Of a stretch of 64,000 bases of DNA, positions 22,949 through 34,175 are shown one piece after another; position 1 is the first letter of the stretch, and every line of letters starts with the position of its first letter. Source of the stretch: Arthonia radiata. Its lineage: Eukaryota; Ascomycota; Arthoniomycetes; Arthoniales; Arthoniaceae. The notes under the pieces were generated by a model, which saw only the letters and a list, made by a program, of their open reading frames with translations, ran no database searches and had not been told where the DNA came from. The stretch spans positions 1,965,346 to 2,029,345 of the forward strand of contig PSQN01000016.1 in the NCBI GenBank assembly GCA_002989075.1, in the 5' to 3' direction. The position numbers were made by a program, and so were the translations under genes.

Positions 22949-23004
22949 GTATGTTCCTCATTCCCTCCCCATCACGCTTCAAACTCTTACTGACCTTCTC
23001 TCAG
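22949..23004 (+). other. Spliceosomal intron inside U6 snRNA
   Basis: 56 nt with donor GTATGT, branch CTGAC at 22990-22994 and acceptor CTCAG. GCTTCAAACTC at 22976-22986 resembles the Pol III B box. Confidence 0.9.
22976..22986 (+). promoter_or_regulatory. Possible intronic B box of the U6 gene
   Basis: GCTTCAAACTC against the consensus GGTTCRANNCC: a good match at the core positions TTC, A and C. Schizosaccharomyces U6 introns are known to carry B-box-like sequence. Confidence 0.55.
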
Positions 23005-23040
23005 CTAAGGATGACACGCTATACAAAGAGATGCCAAACG

Positions 23041-23049
23041 TTTTTTTTT
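23041..23049 (+). terminator. Pol III oligo-T terminator of U6
   Basis: Nine T residues immediately after the U6 3' end on the sense strand. Confidence 0.85.
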
Positions 23050-23392
23050 CTTTGCGATGCTGGCTTCGAGCTGGCTTGTGAGGAAGAACTCAACCATGAT
23101 CTCTTCCTTGCCGTTGTGCGACTCGACGCGAGCTCATGGTGTGCTGCTGATGTGCTTTGACGCGTTACGAGGGTAGCCAGCAAGCTTCATCTGTGTAGCT
23201 GCTCGGCGATGATAGTCGATGGCAAGAGCGTGATGGAATCCCAACAAATTCGTCATTGGGAAGATCTGTGACGCGACTGCGCCAAGTCGACAAAGTCTGA
23301 CCCATGAACGTAGATCTCAAGCTGCTAGTCCGCTGTTCAATTATCCATAATGGCGACAATGCCCTTGCTGGCGCAATCATCTCCGCCTTGCC
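23050..23392. other. Intergenic, 343 bp
   Basis: Spacer between the U6 terminator and the stop of the ENT gene on the other strand. Nothing else is recognised. Confidence 0.4.
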
Positions 23393-24808
23393 TTATCCAT
23401 TCCCAACGAAAAAGCTGCAGAAGCTTCCCACCGCCAAGCCCGCGACCAGTAGTAGTCCCATGAACGCACCAGCGGCCTCGCGCTCGTCTTCCTTGACCAG
23501 GTCGCCAGCACCCATCATGCAACAAGAGCCAAGGTATCCATTACTCAGCCCGAAGGGCAGCTGCACCACCAGAAAGTAGAATGCATCTGGCATCGCTTTC
23601 GCCGCCCTTTCGGCGACTGACATCAATGCGCCTGACGACCCCTCCGCTGGAACGATATTGCAGAGCAGGTACAATGGAATGGAGATGACTCGTGCAATCG
23701 ATATGAAGAACAGGATCTTTGGCCGATCAGCGAGTGACAGTCTGGAAGCCAGTGGCACCAGTCGCCCGGCGAGGTCACCGATGTTCCAGACCAGAAGGCC
23801 AAGGGGGATGAAGCTGGCATCTTGAAGAAGCGGCGGCGGACTGGGATTGGTGGTGAAGATCTCTTGGGTGAAGACGGGGAACACCATGGTGATAGCGAAG
23901 GTTAAGAACACAGCCGCTCCGGAGAAGAACAAGCGTTTCGCTAGATACGTCAGAGGCACTGAGTCCTTGCCAGAGCCTTCCTCGTCCCCAGCAGATGGTT
24001 GCAATGGCTCCTCCTCAGACTGACCATCGTCGGCCGAGTCCCATTGCATGACTGGCTTTGACGCTGACGGTCGACGGGTCGTCTTCAAGTACAAGAACGC
24101 TAGCAAGGTGGTTGCTGATACACCGGTAGCTGTAAGAAAGTACGCAAAAGCGGAGGTCGATGCGCCCTGTCCAGATTGCTGATCGGCTTCGGACGTCGAC
24201 AGTACGGAAGCGATCTGGACGAGTGGGGGAAGCACCCCAGCAACGGCCTGCCCGAACATAATAGCCTGCATATACTCCGCACGCTCATACCCAGCCACGA
24301 ATGCAAATGCGCCATTCTGCATGAACCCAGTGGCGAGACTGGTTGCAAAAACGGTCATGATCAAGAAGCCAAGATACACACCCGCTGACACTCCCAGGGC
24401 GACACGTGTCGAGATGGCCACCAAGGTAAAGGTCACAGTATTGATTAAAAGCGATACAATGATGCGCCTAGGATATGACGCTCCAGCCTGTAGCTTCGCA
24501 AGAACCCATACTGAGCCAAGATTGGCGACCGTGGACACGGACAGCTCGGCGGCCTGGAAGTTGTTCAGGACGCTCTTGCTGGAGTGGAAACGGAGCTGGA
24601 AGTATGGCGCTGCGGACATGAATGAGTTCCATGGCCATAGCATGGCTACGCCTATGAGTAGGAAGACACCATAGATCACTGGGGAAAACGGCGGCTCGCG
24701 TCGTGGCTGGTCAGGGGACAAATCTCCGTCTGCGAGTGCTTCGGTGGAATCGTTGGCGATAGGCTCATATGACGGCGCACGCCTGAGCAGCCCTTTCGCT
24801 TTGTCCAT
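23393..24808 (-). CDS. Equilibrative nucleoside transporter (ENT/SLC29 family)
   Basis: Intronless frame of 471 aa, normal for the family. A cytosolic N-terminus of about 40 residues is followed by the first helix with MLWPWNSF, a hallmark of ENT proteins. About eleven hydrophobic segments follow, with a long acidic loop near residues 250-285 between helices 6 and 7. FMQNGAFAFVAGY in helix 4 and the C-terminal LSNGYLGSCCM are typical ENT signatures. It is expected to move nucleosides across the vacuolar or plasma membrane; the yeast relative is FUN26. The ATG opens directly before the charged N-terminus and is followed by no rival start in the first helix. Confidence 0.93.
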   Translation of the reverse strand: MDKAKGLLRRAPSYEPIANDSTEALADGDLSPDQPRREPPFSPVIYGVFLLIGVAMLWPWNSFMSAAPYFQLRFHSSKSVLNNFQAAELSVSTVANLGSVWVLAKLQAGASYPRRIIVSLLINTVTFTLVAISTRVALGVSAGVYLGFLIMTVFATSLATGFMQNGAFAFVAGYERAEYMQAIMFGQAVAGVLPPLVQIASVLSTSEADQQSGQGASTSAFAYFLTATGVSATTLLAFLYLKTTRRPSASKPVMQWDSADDGQSEEEPLQPSAGDEEGSGKDSVPLTYLAKRLFFSGAAVFLTFAITMVFPVFTQEIFTTNPSPPPLLQDASFIPLGLLVWNIGDLAGRLVPLASRLSLADRPKILFFISIARVISIPLYLLCNIVPAEGSSGALMSVAERAAKAMPDAFYFLVVQLPFGLSNGYLGSCCMMGAGDLVKEDEREAAGAFMGLLLVAGLAVGSFCSFFVGNG

Positions 24809-25089
24809 GATGATGATGGAATGGAGGGAAGTGAAATGGGATGAGGAAGCGCGAAGTCATACAGAACGTGCTGCAGCTGACTTGGACACGAGATTGATAA
24901 TTAATCCTCAATGGAGAAGCTGGTGACTGCTGTCGATATCAGCGAGTCATGAACACCTTTCTCCTTGCTCTGATAATGTACTGAGCGAGTACCCTTGACA
25001 ATATCTACGATGGGACTGACCCCTCTGCTATCGGATCGAGAATGCAAGGAAGTGTCGCTGTTGCAAATCTATGGGCGTTCGTGTCCCTT

Positions 25090-25686
25090 CTACTTGTTCA
25101 GATTTCTCATAAACTTCGTCCACGTACTCATCACCAAGCCCATCCTCCCCTCAACATCTTTCACGAGAAACCCGGTCCTCAACTGCAGCTCATCATGCTT
25201 CCTCCGTTCCTCTTCCGTGAAACCAGGTCTCAGACCCGCCTTCTCCATCGATTCCGCGCCACATACCCTCTGCACCTCGTCTGCGCTCGATACCTTGAAA
25301 ATGATATCCCTCAAGCCGATCAGATGTCGCAAGACACACTTATCCCGTTCGCGTTCCAGTTCAACGCCTGACTCTAAGTACAGGTATCGCTCGGTCACTT
25401 CAAGTTGCTCCGCCATCCATCGTTGAAAGGCGCGCGTATGCTTTTCGTTCGTGGGTATTTCGGAGAAACCGATGGTTCTGACGGCCTCAGCGAGATCATC
25501 GGCGTGGGCGAGTTGGTTCTTGAGTTCTGTGAATGTCGGTGGTGGGTCATAGCGAGGATCGTAGCGGAGTGTGCGTGTCGTGTAGATATGTCGTTGGCGG
25601 GAGCGACAAGGGACAACCACGCGTCGACAGCTTGCTGAATGGAGGGATCTAACTGCACATCTCCGTAACGCTGTCGCTGAAGCCAT
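25090..25686 (-). CDS. Hypothetical mitochondrial protein
   Basis: Single-exon frame of 198 aa. The first 40 residues are rich in Arg, Ser and Ala with no acidic residues, ending in RHIYTTRTLRYDPR, a convincing mitochondrial targeting sequence. The remainder is soluble and charged, with helical Glu/Arg-rich segments, and no membrane helix or cofactor motif. I do not recognise the family. It runs in the same direction as the ENT and rhodopsin-type genes with independent spacing. A role in mitochondrial assembly or translation would be a guess only. Confidence 0.65.
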   Translation of the reverse strand: MASATALRRCAVRSLHSASCRRVVVPCRSRQRHIYTTRTLRYDPRYDPPPTFTELKNQLAHADDLAEAVRTIGFSEIPTNEKHTRAFQRWMAEQLEVTERYLYLESGVELERERDKCVLRHLIGLRDIIFKVSSADEVQRVCGAESMEKAGLRPGFTEEERRKHDELQLRTGFLVKDVEGRMGLVMSTWTKFMRNLNK

Positions 25687-26015
25687 CAGGTCTCATGAAT
25701 ATCACGTTGACCTCCTGCCAGGAATGGGCATTGTCGGCTTGTGCTACCCGTGCTTTTCACTCGGAACGTCTTACATGGTCGTAGATTGCTTATGCGATGC
25801 CGGCGGCCGCTTCATGCGCTGGCGCGCGATTCACGGGTGCAGTCTCGGAAGTTCAGCGTCCGTGATACAACAATACTTTCTTCAAGCTGATAAGCCCATT
25901 CATGTCGGTGGTGTTTTTGAACACATGACGTCACAAGACCAGATCATGTGACTTCAGGTTGTGCGCACACGTGACTTTTACCCGTGTGGGCGCAAAACTC
26001 GCGTTCACATTTGCT
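25687..26015. other. Intergenic, 329 bp
   Basis: Promoter-sized gap; it contains two CACGTGA/TGACGTCA-like words near 25927-25975 that could bind bZIP or bHLH factors. No gene. Confidence 0.35.
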
Positions 26016-27171
26016 TCAGCTTGATGGCATCTTGCCATAGACATGAATTGTCGGCGCCAGCCACGATCTGTTACTGGCGCTACTACTGAGTCGAGTCAGT
26101 GGCACATCTTCGAGGGGATGTTGACCATTCGAGCCCATTGCACGAGCGCGCGCAGAGGGACTGGGAGGAAATCTGGCGTCTGAACCAGCCCTTGTGGTAT
26201 TTCTCGTGCTTTTCCTACTCCACCATTTCTCTCGGTAATTGATTGGCGTCACGACCGGCAAGCATGCGGCAATGATGCCCAAGTATAACTCAAGCATCGT
26301 GACAAATAGGATAGAGACTATATCGTCTGTTTGCGTTAGTGTCCCCTGTGTACTGGAGGAATATGAGTGGATGTCAACTCACGAGAGTAGTCTGCAACCT
26401 GCAGACTACCGTACCAGAGATTGCGCAGCCCATTGCAGAGCGTCGCGGCCAACCCGAGGCTCATCAAGCCGCACACCGCGATCTTCTTCTTCGTCTTGAT
26501 CTGCACCTTCCAGATGACGAACATTGGTGAGAAAGTACAGAACAGGTCTGTCACGACTGAGATTCCCGACTGAATGTAGCCGATGATGAACACAGCGTGG
26601 TCTGGGGCACAAGTCCCGCTGATTTTGGGGTCCCAAAGCTTCTGGATAGGGATGCATTGGCAAGCATAAAACAGCGTCGTGGCGAGATTGACGACTGTCA
26701 TGATCACCATGACGACCCAGACGATGTATCGAATCATCCTGTGATTCTGCAGCCGCAGAATCAAGGTCAAAATGGACAACTTGACTGTGTTGAGGCCTGG
26801 AATATAGACGATCACATAGGCCGTATTCCATTTGACGACTGCAGCCGCATTGTCTGCTCCGATGTATACCGCATGTCTACCCAAGCCGTTCCTAGTAGCG
26901 AGGAAGATGAATGCCGCGGCGAGGATAGCTTGTACCTGTCGGGGTAGCAAGAAAGTCAGCAAGTGATGCAACGGGACTTTATAACAAGACGTATGCTGAC
27001 CATTGCGACAATGATGAGACCATCATCCCACCCAAAGCTATGCAGCACTCTGAGCCTTAGATACGTCCGAAGACTCACGAGTAGAATACAGAGAAACAGG
27101 AGGGTACTCAAGACGGCATACACAGCTGGCCCTGCGTTGGTGTCAGGTGGCAGTTCGTCGGGAGTGGCCAT
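26016..27171 (-). CDS. Seven-helix fungal rhodopsin-domain (PTH11/SAT4-like) membrane protein
   Basis: Three exons, 27171-27001, 26935-26383 and 26326-26016 (344 aa), with introns of 65 and 56 nt. The protein has an extracellular N-terminus and seven predicted helices. It carries the family signatures LRTYLRLRV...GWDD after helix 1 and the paired cysteines of the extracellular loop (YACQC...LWDP...GTC). The last splice (SH-D) leads into the final helix IVSILFVTMLELYLG and a basic, Ser-rich cytoplasmic tail. Such proteins are GPCR-like; a few act in surface sensing and pathogenicity (PTH11), most are uncharacterised. It lacks a CFEM domain. Ligand and coupling are unknown. Confidence 0.88.
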
Positions 27172-28553
27172 GCCGAACGTTGGTCGCTGTGGATAGGTCG
27201 TACGTGCAGTGCTCTAGTAGCTGCAAGTTTCGAATTGTGAATCGAAAAAATCAATCGCCTGGAAAATGCATTATCATTGTACAGATGGATTGAGGTTCGG
27301 CATCTTTACAGTATATAAGCTTGATTCCGGACGGGAATGGGAGTGGACTTCTCGTTTACGATGGCTTGAACAAGCTTCCCTTTCCCGCACGAATATGCGC
27401 CAATACATAGGCCACGAATGAGCCACGCGCAAGCATGCAGTCTCATGCGCATTCGGCATGCCCTGCTCAATGACCCTTGTCAGCTCGGCACGACGAAACA
27501 GCAGCGTATGATGAGCAGTGACGTTAGCAGCACACTATCCTCAAGCGAGTAGTAACTGCGATATAGTTTTATACTAGAATACGCTACGACCCCGTGATCC
27601 GGCTCTGGCAGTACAGCGCTATTGCAGAATGGGCTGATAGCGTGTTCTGCCGTCTTTTTCGACAGGGGACAAATCATGCCAATAGCAAGGTTGCTCACGC
27701 CGTCTCAGGAACTTTGATCTGTGGCAAGTCTGTGTACAGCCATTATATTATAAGACGGACTCACGATATCCGCGCGCTGTCGTTGCGATGTCCTCAGTTA
27801 GGAGTACAGCGTTTGCGTTTGTTGAAGACCCCTGCAAACACGCCATCAACCCGTGCGGCTTCGCTACTGTAGATAGCAAAACATGATGTAAAGATATGTA
27901 GCAGCTGAGAGGGGCCGGTGCGACGAGGTCTGCCGCTGCGGAGTAGCGTTTGGAGATCGTGGGCCTAGCAGCGCTGTTGTATAATTACTTTCCGCCCATG
28001 TCTATCGATAGTGTCAATGACCGACCGGAACGATAACATACATGAACCGCTTGAAGCATTCAATCATCATATGCCCAGATGCAAACGGTCCACGAACACC
28101 ACCCGTGATGAGCGCCCACGATCTTAATCACATTATTGGCAAGCCTTTGAAGACTGCTCACCGAGCCCGATCAACGAAGAGACAAGGGCAGGCCGTCGAA
28201 GCTCGACTCTGTCACAAGTTCGTCCCAATTGATAGTTACAGCAGGTTTAGCCACGTTCTGAGTGTCTACGGAGCACGTGCGTACGCTTTCTGCGAGTCAT
28301 GCCTTGCACTCGGGTGCTTGGCGCTCGCGTCGCACTTCGCTTTGCAGTCCGTCGATGACCTCCATACCTAACCCAATATCCCAACAGCCTCCGCGTAAAG
28401 GAAGGTCGATCGCAAGTAAAGACGAGAAAGGCGTAAGCTCACATAGTCTTCAAAGTCGAAGTCGATTCCTCGAGGACTGAAAAGAGGTGACAAGGGTGAC
28501 ACTCGTGAACACGCAGAAGTCGCTGAGGCCGTCGTGTCCGCAAGGCCCATTCA
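27172..28553. other. Intergenic, about 1.4 kb
   Basis: Divergent spacer between the rhodopsin-type gene and SPS19. I found no spliceable coding region, repeat or RNA gene. Confidence 0.4.
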
Positions 28554-29564
28554 ATGGCAGATTCAAGCAAGAAGACATCGTACATGAGCGACGTGTGGAA
28601 GGATGGTATCTTCAGTACGTGCGACGCATGCCACTATCAGCCAGGCCCATTCCATGCCGTCACCTAACAGAACACAGAGAATAAGGTCGTCTTCTGCACA
28701 GGCGGCGCCGGCTCCATTTGCTCAGCTCAGGTTCGCGCTCTTGTACATCTCGGGGCTAACGCGTGCATCATTGGACGCAACGTCGAGAAGACCGAAGACG
28801 GCGCCAAGTCGATCGCATCCGTGCGGTCAGGCGCCAAAGTCATTGGTATCGGTGCTGTAGATGTGCGAAAGGCGGCTGATCTAGAGAAAGCGGCCGAGCG
28901 TTGTGTCAACGAGCTTGGAAGCATTGACTTTGTGATTGCAGGCGCTGCAGGCAACTTCCTCGCTCCTCTAACGCAGATCTCAGCCAATGCTTTCAAGTCC
29001 GTCATAGACATTGATGTGCTCGGCTCATTCAACACGTGGAAAGCGACAGCGCCTTATCTGGTGGAGTCTGCCCGCAGAAACAAGACTGATGGGAATGACC
29101 CCTCACCGAGCACTGGCGGTCGCATCATCTTCGTCTCGGCAACGCTGCACTATACTGGCACTCCTCTGCAGACGCACGTGTCAGCTGCTAAGGCTGCAGT
29201 AGATGCTCTGTCCAACAACATCGCCATCGAATATGGGCCCCGAGGTCTGACTTCCAACATCATTGCACCAGGTCCCATCGATGGTACCGAAGGAATGGCA
29301 CGGCTCGGCAGGCCAGAGGAGAAGGAGCGGTCATCCAAGGGCATCCCATCTGGCCGTATGGGTACAGTCCGTGAGATAGCAGATGCCACCATTTACCTCT
29401 TCAGTGGTTCTGGCAATTATGTCAACGCTCATGGTCTTGTGGTGGACGGCGGCGCATGGCGGACTGGCAGTCTCGGGTCGTCAGGCGCCTTCCAATATCC
29501 AGACTTTTTGCTGAGTGGTGATGAGGTGACGGGTGTTGGTGGGGGTAGGAAGTCCAAAATGTAA
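28554..29564 (+). CDS. SPS19: Peroxisomal 2,4-dienoyl-CoA reductase
   Basis: NADPH-dependent short-chain dehydrogenase that reduces 2,4-dienoyl-CoA during beta-oxidation of unsaturated fatty acids. Exons are 28554-28614 and 28678-29564 (315 aa); the intron (donor GTACGT, acceptor CACAG) rebuilds GIFKNKVVFCTGGAG. The dinucleotide-binding loop is TGGAGSIC. DFVIAGAAGNF and GRIIFVSA follow, and THVSAAKAAVDAL carries the conserved Lys with no preceding Tyr in the usual SDR place, as is typical of DECR proteins. The protein ends in SKM, a peroxisomal targeting signal type 1 variant. The start at 28554 adds ten residues to a second in-frame ATG at 28584; both are plausible. It converges on SDS22 with 61 nt between stops. 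Confidence 0.93.
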
Positions 29565-29625
29565 TGTACTGCCTGCCTCATGTTATGTATCATATGCGGC
29601 GACATTGCCGGACTTTGAAAAGTGT

Positions 29626-30723
29626 TCATCCTTCTCTGACAAATGTGGCGTCGATTTGCTTGACTCGCGGCAAGGCTAGCTTGACCTTGTTTCGATACAA
29701 AGCCCGCTGCTGTCTTTGCACAGGATTACCCTCGAAGTAGACAGTCGTGAGCTGCTCCTTATTCTCGAGTTCCTCCTGGATTTCCTTGAAGCTATAGATC
29801 TGGCAGTCGCTCGCCCAGAGCTCCTCCAGTTCCCTAAGCGGCTTGAGACCTTTGATGGAAGACACGGGGTTAGATGAGATGTCAATCGTAGTGAGTTTAG
29901 TACACCCAGAAAGCGCTTCGATACTGTCGATTGCATTATGTGAGACATAGAACTCCGTCAGATTGGGCAGCGTTGCTAAATGACCCAGCGATGCGGACGT
30001 CAGGCGATTTGATTGTATTGATAAAGTCCGCAAGTTAGTCAGAGGCGTCAGGTTTTTCAACTCCGTGATCTTATTCTTTCCGAGCCAAAGTTCCTCTAGA
30101 GCACTCAAAGGTTCGAGGTTTTCGATCTCTCGAATGCGATTAGCCGCAAGCTCTAAGTTCCTCAGCTTGTCCAGGCCTTCCAGCTCCTCGATCTTCGTGA
30201 TCTTGTTCTGGACGAAGTACAAGTCAGTCAGATCTTTGAGATGGCTCACTCGTTTGATATGTTTAATCTTGTTGAAGCTCAAATCTAGGCTGGTAAGCTT
30301 GAGCAGATGGTCAAATCCTTTGACGTGTGAGATGGCGTTATCGTATAAATCCAGCTCTACAAGATGTTCACCCCATCCTTCAGGGAACTCGGGGTGAGAC
30401 ACTTGGTTTTGCCGTAGACATAAGCGCTCAAGCTTGGAAAATCGTTCCAGGTGCAAAGCAGGAACAGAGATTATTCGGCAGTGGTTGAGGTCAATGTCGG
30501 TCTCGTCGAGCGGGACGTCATCAAGCAGGTCTTCGTCGGCATTGATCTGCTCTCCATTCACGGTCTCTTCCGGCGGTTCTTCGTTATCCGAGGGCGGTGG
30601 CGATTCCATGTGCATGCCGTTGAGTCCGGCTTTGTCTACTCGTAGCTTACCATCCCAGCCATTGATGCTCTTCGCAGGTGAAGGCTTCTCCTGACCTTCA
30701 CTGTTTGCGTCTTGTTCAGCCAT
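29626..30723 (-). CDS. SDS22: Protein phosphatase 1 regulatory subunit SDS22
   Basis: Intronless, 365 aa. An acidic disordered N-terminus (about 1-85) is followed by about eleven 22-residue SDS22-type leucine-rich repeats (for example LTSLDLSFNKIKHI and LRNLELAANRIREI) and a C-terminal LRR cap ending near FEGNPVQRQ...LPRVKQIDATF. The protein binds and chaperones PP1 catalytic subunit, acting in mitotic exit and chromosome segregation in the nucleus. Length and repeat number match fungal orthologues. It is divergent from HEM15 across a 464 bp spacer. Confidence 0.96.
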   Translation of the reverse strand: MAEQDANSEGQEKPSPAKSINGWDGKLRVDKAGLNGMHMESPPPSDNEEPPEETVNGEQINADEDLLDDVPLDETDIDLNHCRIISVPALHLERFSKLERLCLRQNQVSHPEFPEGWGEHLVELDLYDNAISHVKGFDHLLKLTSLDLSFNKIKHIKRVSHLKDLTDLYFVQNKITKIEELEGLDKLRNLELAANRIREIENLEPLSALEELWLGKNKITELKNLTPLTNLRTLSIQSNRLTSASLGHLATLPNLTEFYVSHNAIDSIEALSGCTKLTTIDISSNPVSSIKGLKPLRELEELWASDCQIYSFKEIQEELENKEQLTTVYFEGNPVQRQQRALYRNKVKLALPRVKQIDATFVREG

Positions 30724-31187
30724 AGTTGAAAGCGTCTACACGTAGCTTCTCGAAGATCGAAGGTCGAGGTGGACGCGAAACCGCAAGGCACGTGGAGTTG
30801 CCTACAACCTGATCAAGAAGCAAAAACTGCTAGCGTTCAACGCTTCATAAGAAGTCTCGTCCTCATTAGTCTCCTTAACATGCCAAGGTCAAATGCTTTT
30901 TTTAAAAGGGCGAGAGTTCTGTCAAGCTCCGCACACTTTTGAGAAGCGGGCAGTTCAACGCGTCTCAGACAATGATTTTGATGGCTTGGCATGTCTCACA
31001 GCTGTCTGCAAGGGAGATCGCTCGAAATAATCTCTTTCATGTGATTGGTCGACACAGACCGCGGCGCACTGTCCACAACCTTATTCTCGATGACGCCGTC
31101 TCATCCTTCGAGACTGGGGTGCAGCTTGAAAACTCTCTGGACGATTCAACTGACGATTGGTCGCCATCTTTCACAGGCAAACCCACC
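30724..31187. promoter_or_regulatory. Divergent promoter region SDS22 / HEM15
   Basis: 464 bp with ATTGG (CCAAT complement) at 31044-31048 and 31156-31160. CCAAT-binding complex with HapX is known to control haem genes in filamentous fungi; binding here is inference. A CACAG just upstream of the HEM15 ATG could be the acceptor of a leader intron. Confidence 0.45.
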
Positions 31188-32496
<1,309 letters not shown>

Positions 32497-32684
32497 GGTT
32501 TGTATGATATAGCATGGCGTTGATGCGTTTACTAGATGTATTATTGATTGTACATACTGCCGTTCTCCTTCACCATGATCTTGCACTATTGCTTACTGCC
32601 GTATGACCTTGTCCGCAGCGAAAAGCCCAGGCCTTGTCTTCGAGGACTGTTGACTGGCGACGAAGCCGCACTCATCCGTCCTAG

Positions 32685-33452
32685 TCAATCGCCAATGCCT
32701 CCAAATCGCTCCATCAGTCTCCTCTTCTTTCTCTCCAACAACTCCTGCTCCACTTCATCCGGCGTAGGAACCTCCCACGTCCGCCCATCACCCACATCGC
32801 CGGGCAACTCCTCAAACCCATCTTCACTCGGCTCCGTCTCCGCCCTCTTCAACAGCTCTTCCCTCGCCAGCTTCTCCCTCTTCGCCTCATAAGCCAACAA
32901 AGTCCCATCATCCTCGTCCCGATTCCACCCATAATATCCCGCATCCACAATCTTCCCCCTCATCTCATTCCCCTTTCCCCCTCCCTCCCTCGCGTCCCTC
33001 TCCTCCTTCGCCCGCTCCGCCGCCTGCTCAAACATCTCCTTCACACCCGGCAGCTCCCTCGCCCGCCCAAAATACCTATACCCCTTCCCACCACCAGGCA
33101 CCTCGCGTCCCTGATCATCATACACGCTCCCACCCCCTCTCATATAGTTCGGCCCGCCCAAATCCCGTATCCGCTTCTCCCAGAGCCACTTCTCCCGCAT
33201 GAGCTTGTTGATCTCGTCGTTCAGCTCGCGGATCTGGTAGTCCGAGAGGGATTCGTCTTGAATCTTGGTGACCTTGCGGGAGACCTCCTTGAGGACTTGG
33301 CCGCGCCACTTCTCGGCCGCGGGAATCGAGTCGACGGTGCTGACGGCTTTTGGGCGGCGCTGCTGCGTGATGGAGAGGTAGCCGCCGGAGGCTGCTTGGG
33401 AGGCGTGGAAGCGGAAGAGCATTGATTGCGCTTTTTCGGCGTTGCGTGCCAT
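32685..33452 (-). CDS. ISY1: Pre-mRNA-splicing factor ISY1
   Basis: Intronless, 255 aa. Opens with MARNAEKAQSMLFRFHASQA, the signature N-terminus of ISY1, followed by KWRGQVLKEVSRKVTKIQD and the conserved ELNDEINKLMREKWLWEKRI helix. The middle has GPNY...YRYFGRARELPGVKE. The C-terminus is acidic and ends in a basic helix (LLERKKRRLMERFG). ISY1 is part of the NineTeen complex of the activated spliceosome and contacts the catalytic RNA core. It converges on HEM15, 188 nt between stops. Confidence 0.96.
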   Translation of the reverse strand: MARNAEKAQSMLFRFHASQAASGGYLSITQQRRPKAVSTVDSIPAAEKWRGQVLKEVSRKVTKIQDESLSDYQIRELNDEINKLMREKWLWEKRIRDLGGPNYMRGGGSVYDDQGREVPGGGKGYRYFGRARELPGVKEMFEQAAERAKEERDAREGGGKGNEMRGKIVDAGYYGWNRDEDDGTLLAYEAKREKLAREELLKRAETEPSEDGFEELPGDVGDGRTWEVPTPDEVEQELLERKKRRLMERFGGIGD

Positions 33453-34175
33453 GGTGAGGGTGGTGCGAGGGGTAAGCTGCTTGATGGGCTGTTGACGTGG
33501 TGGGCGCGTTGGAAGTTGCTGTGCCTGGGGTTGGAAGCGCTGAGGTCACAAGAGTGGATACGATTGTGGCAGCAGCCTTTGGATGATAATGGAGTGGCAG
33601 GTCTTGATTGAATGTACTGCAAGCGTAGCAGCAAGGAGTGTTCAAGTACCCATTAAGTTAACCTCGAAAACAATCGTCAAGAAGGTCAATGCGGTATTAC
33701 TTAATGTGGCATCTCATGATATCCATGCTGTCCTTTCGCTTTGCCCTTTTTACTGTGCTTCTTGACGTCCCTGTCCTGCTCCATTTGCACAGTTCTCTGC
33801 AACTGGAGCACCAAAGACATGTCCACCCTCGCATTCCTCGCAACATTTGACCGTGGCTTGCGAGCAGCAGAGCCTCCCTTGGCACACTATGCTCACCTTG
33901 GTGTTTTTGCCGCAGGCTCGCGGAGATGAGCCACACAAAGACGCGGAAAATATGTAAATAAGACTTTTCAGTTGCTGGAACCGACGCCGCCACCTCAAGC
34001 TAGTCGTATAGCCTCTTCTGTATCAATGTTGAGCCCTAGAGCCTCGAGCTCTGGATTAGGTTTATAAGTTGCCTTGTGTCAATATCAAGTACATGCGAAA
34101 AGATACTGCTCACACTCGAGCAGTTGTATAGTTATCTTACTCCTCAACGCAGGTCGCTCTTCCTTGAAGCTGCAC
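33453..34175. other. Divergent intergenic spacer, 723 bp
   Basis: Between ISY1 and the 2EXR gene. A minus-strand cysteine-rich open frame (33750-33998) lacks an ATG and I do not call it. Nothing else seen. Confidence 0.4.

Larger units (their letters stand above)
22887..23049 (+). ncRNA. SNR6: U6 spliceosomal snRNA gene interrupted by an mRNA-type intron
   Basis: Catalytic RNA of the spliceosome. The first part (22887-22948) contains ATTTGGTCAATTTGAAACGA, then the ACAGAGA box and AGATTAGCATGGCCCC. The second part (23005-23040) has CTAAGGATGACACG and ACAAAGAGATG, then a nine-T Pol III terminator (23041-23049). Joined, CCCCTGCA plus CTAAGGATGACAC matches the fission yeast U6 core and gives a mature RNA near 98-102 nt. 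The intervening 56 nt (22949-23004) begin GTATGT, contain CTGAC and end CTCAG, a standard pre-mRNA intron. It lies in the internal stem-loop region, so removal should be required for function. The 5' stem-loop (GTTGC-TCCG-GCTTC) is imperfect, so the exact 5' end is uncertain. Confidence 0.93.

Noticed and set aside
25927-25975. CACGTGA and TGACGTCA-like words as a regulatory cluster
   Set aside because: Short common palindromes; not enough to call a site.
33750-33998. Minus-strand cysteine-rich open frame, possible metallothionein-like protein
   Set aside because: No ATG in frame and no clean splice to one; cysteine spacing fits no family I know.
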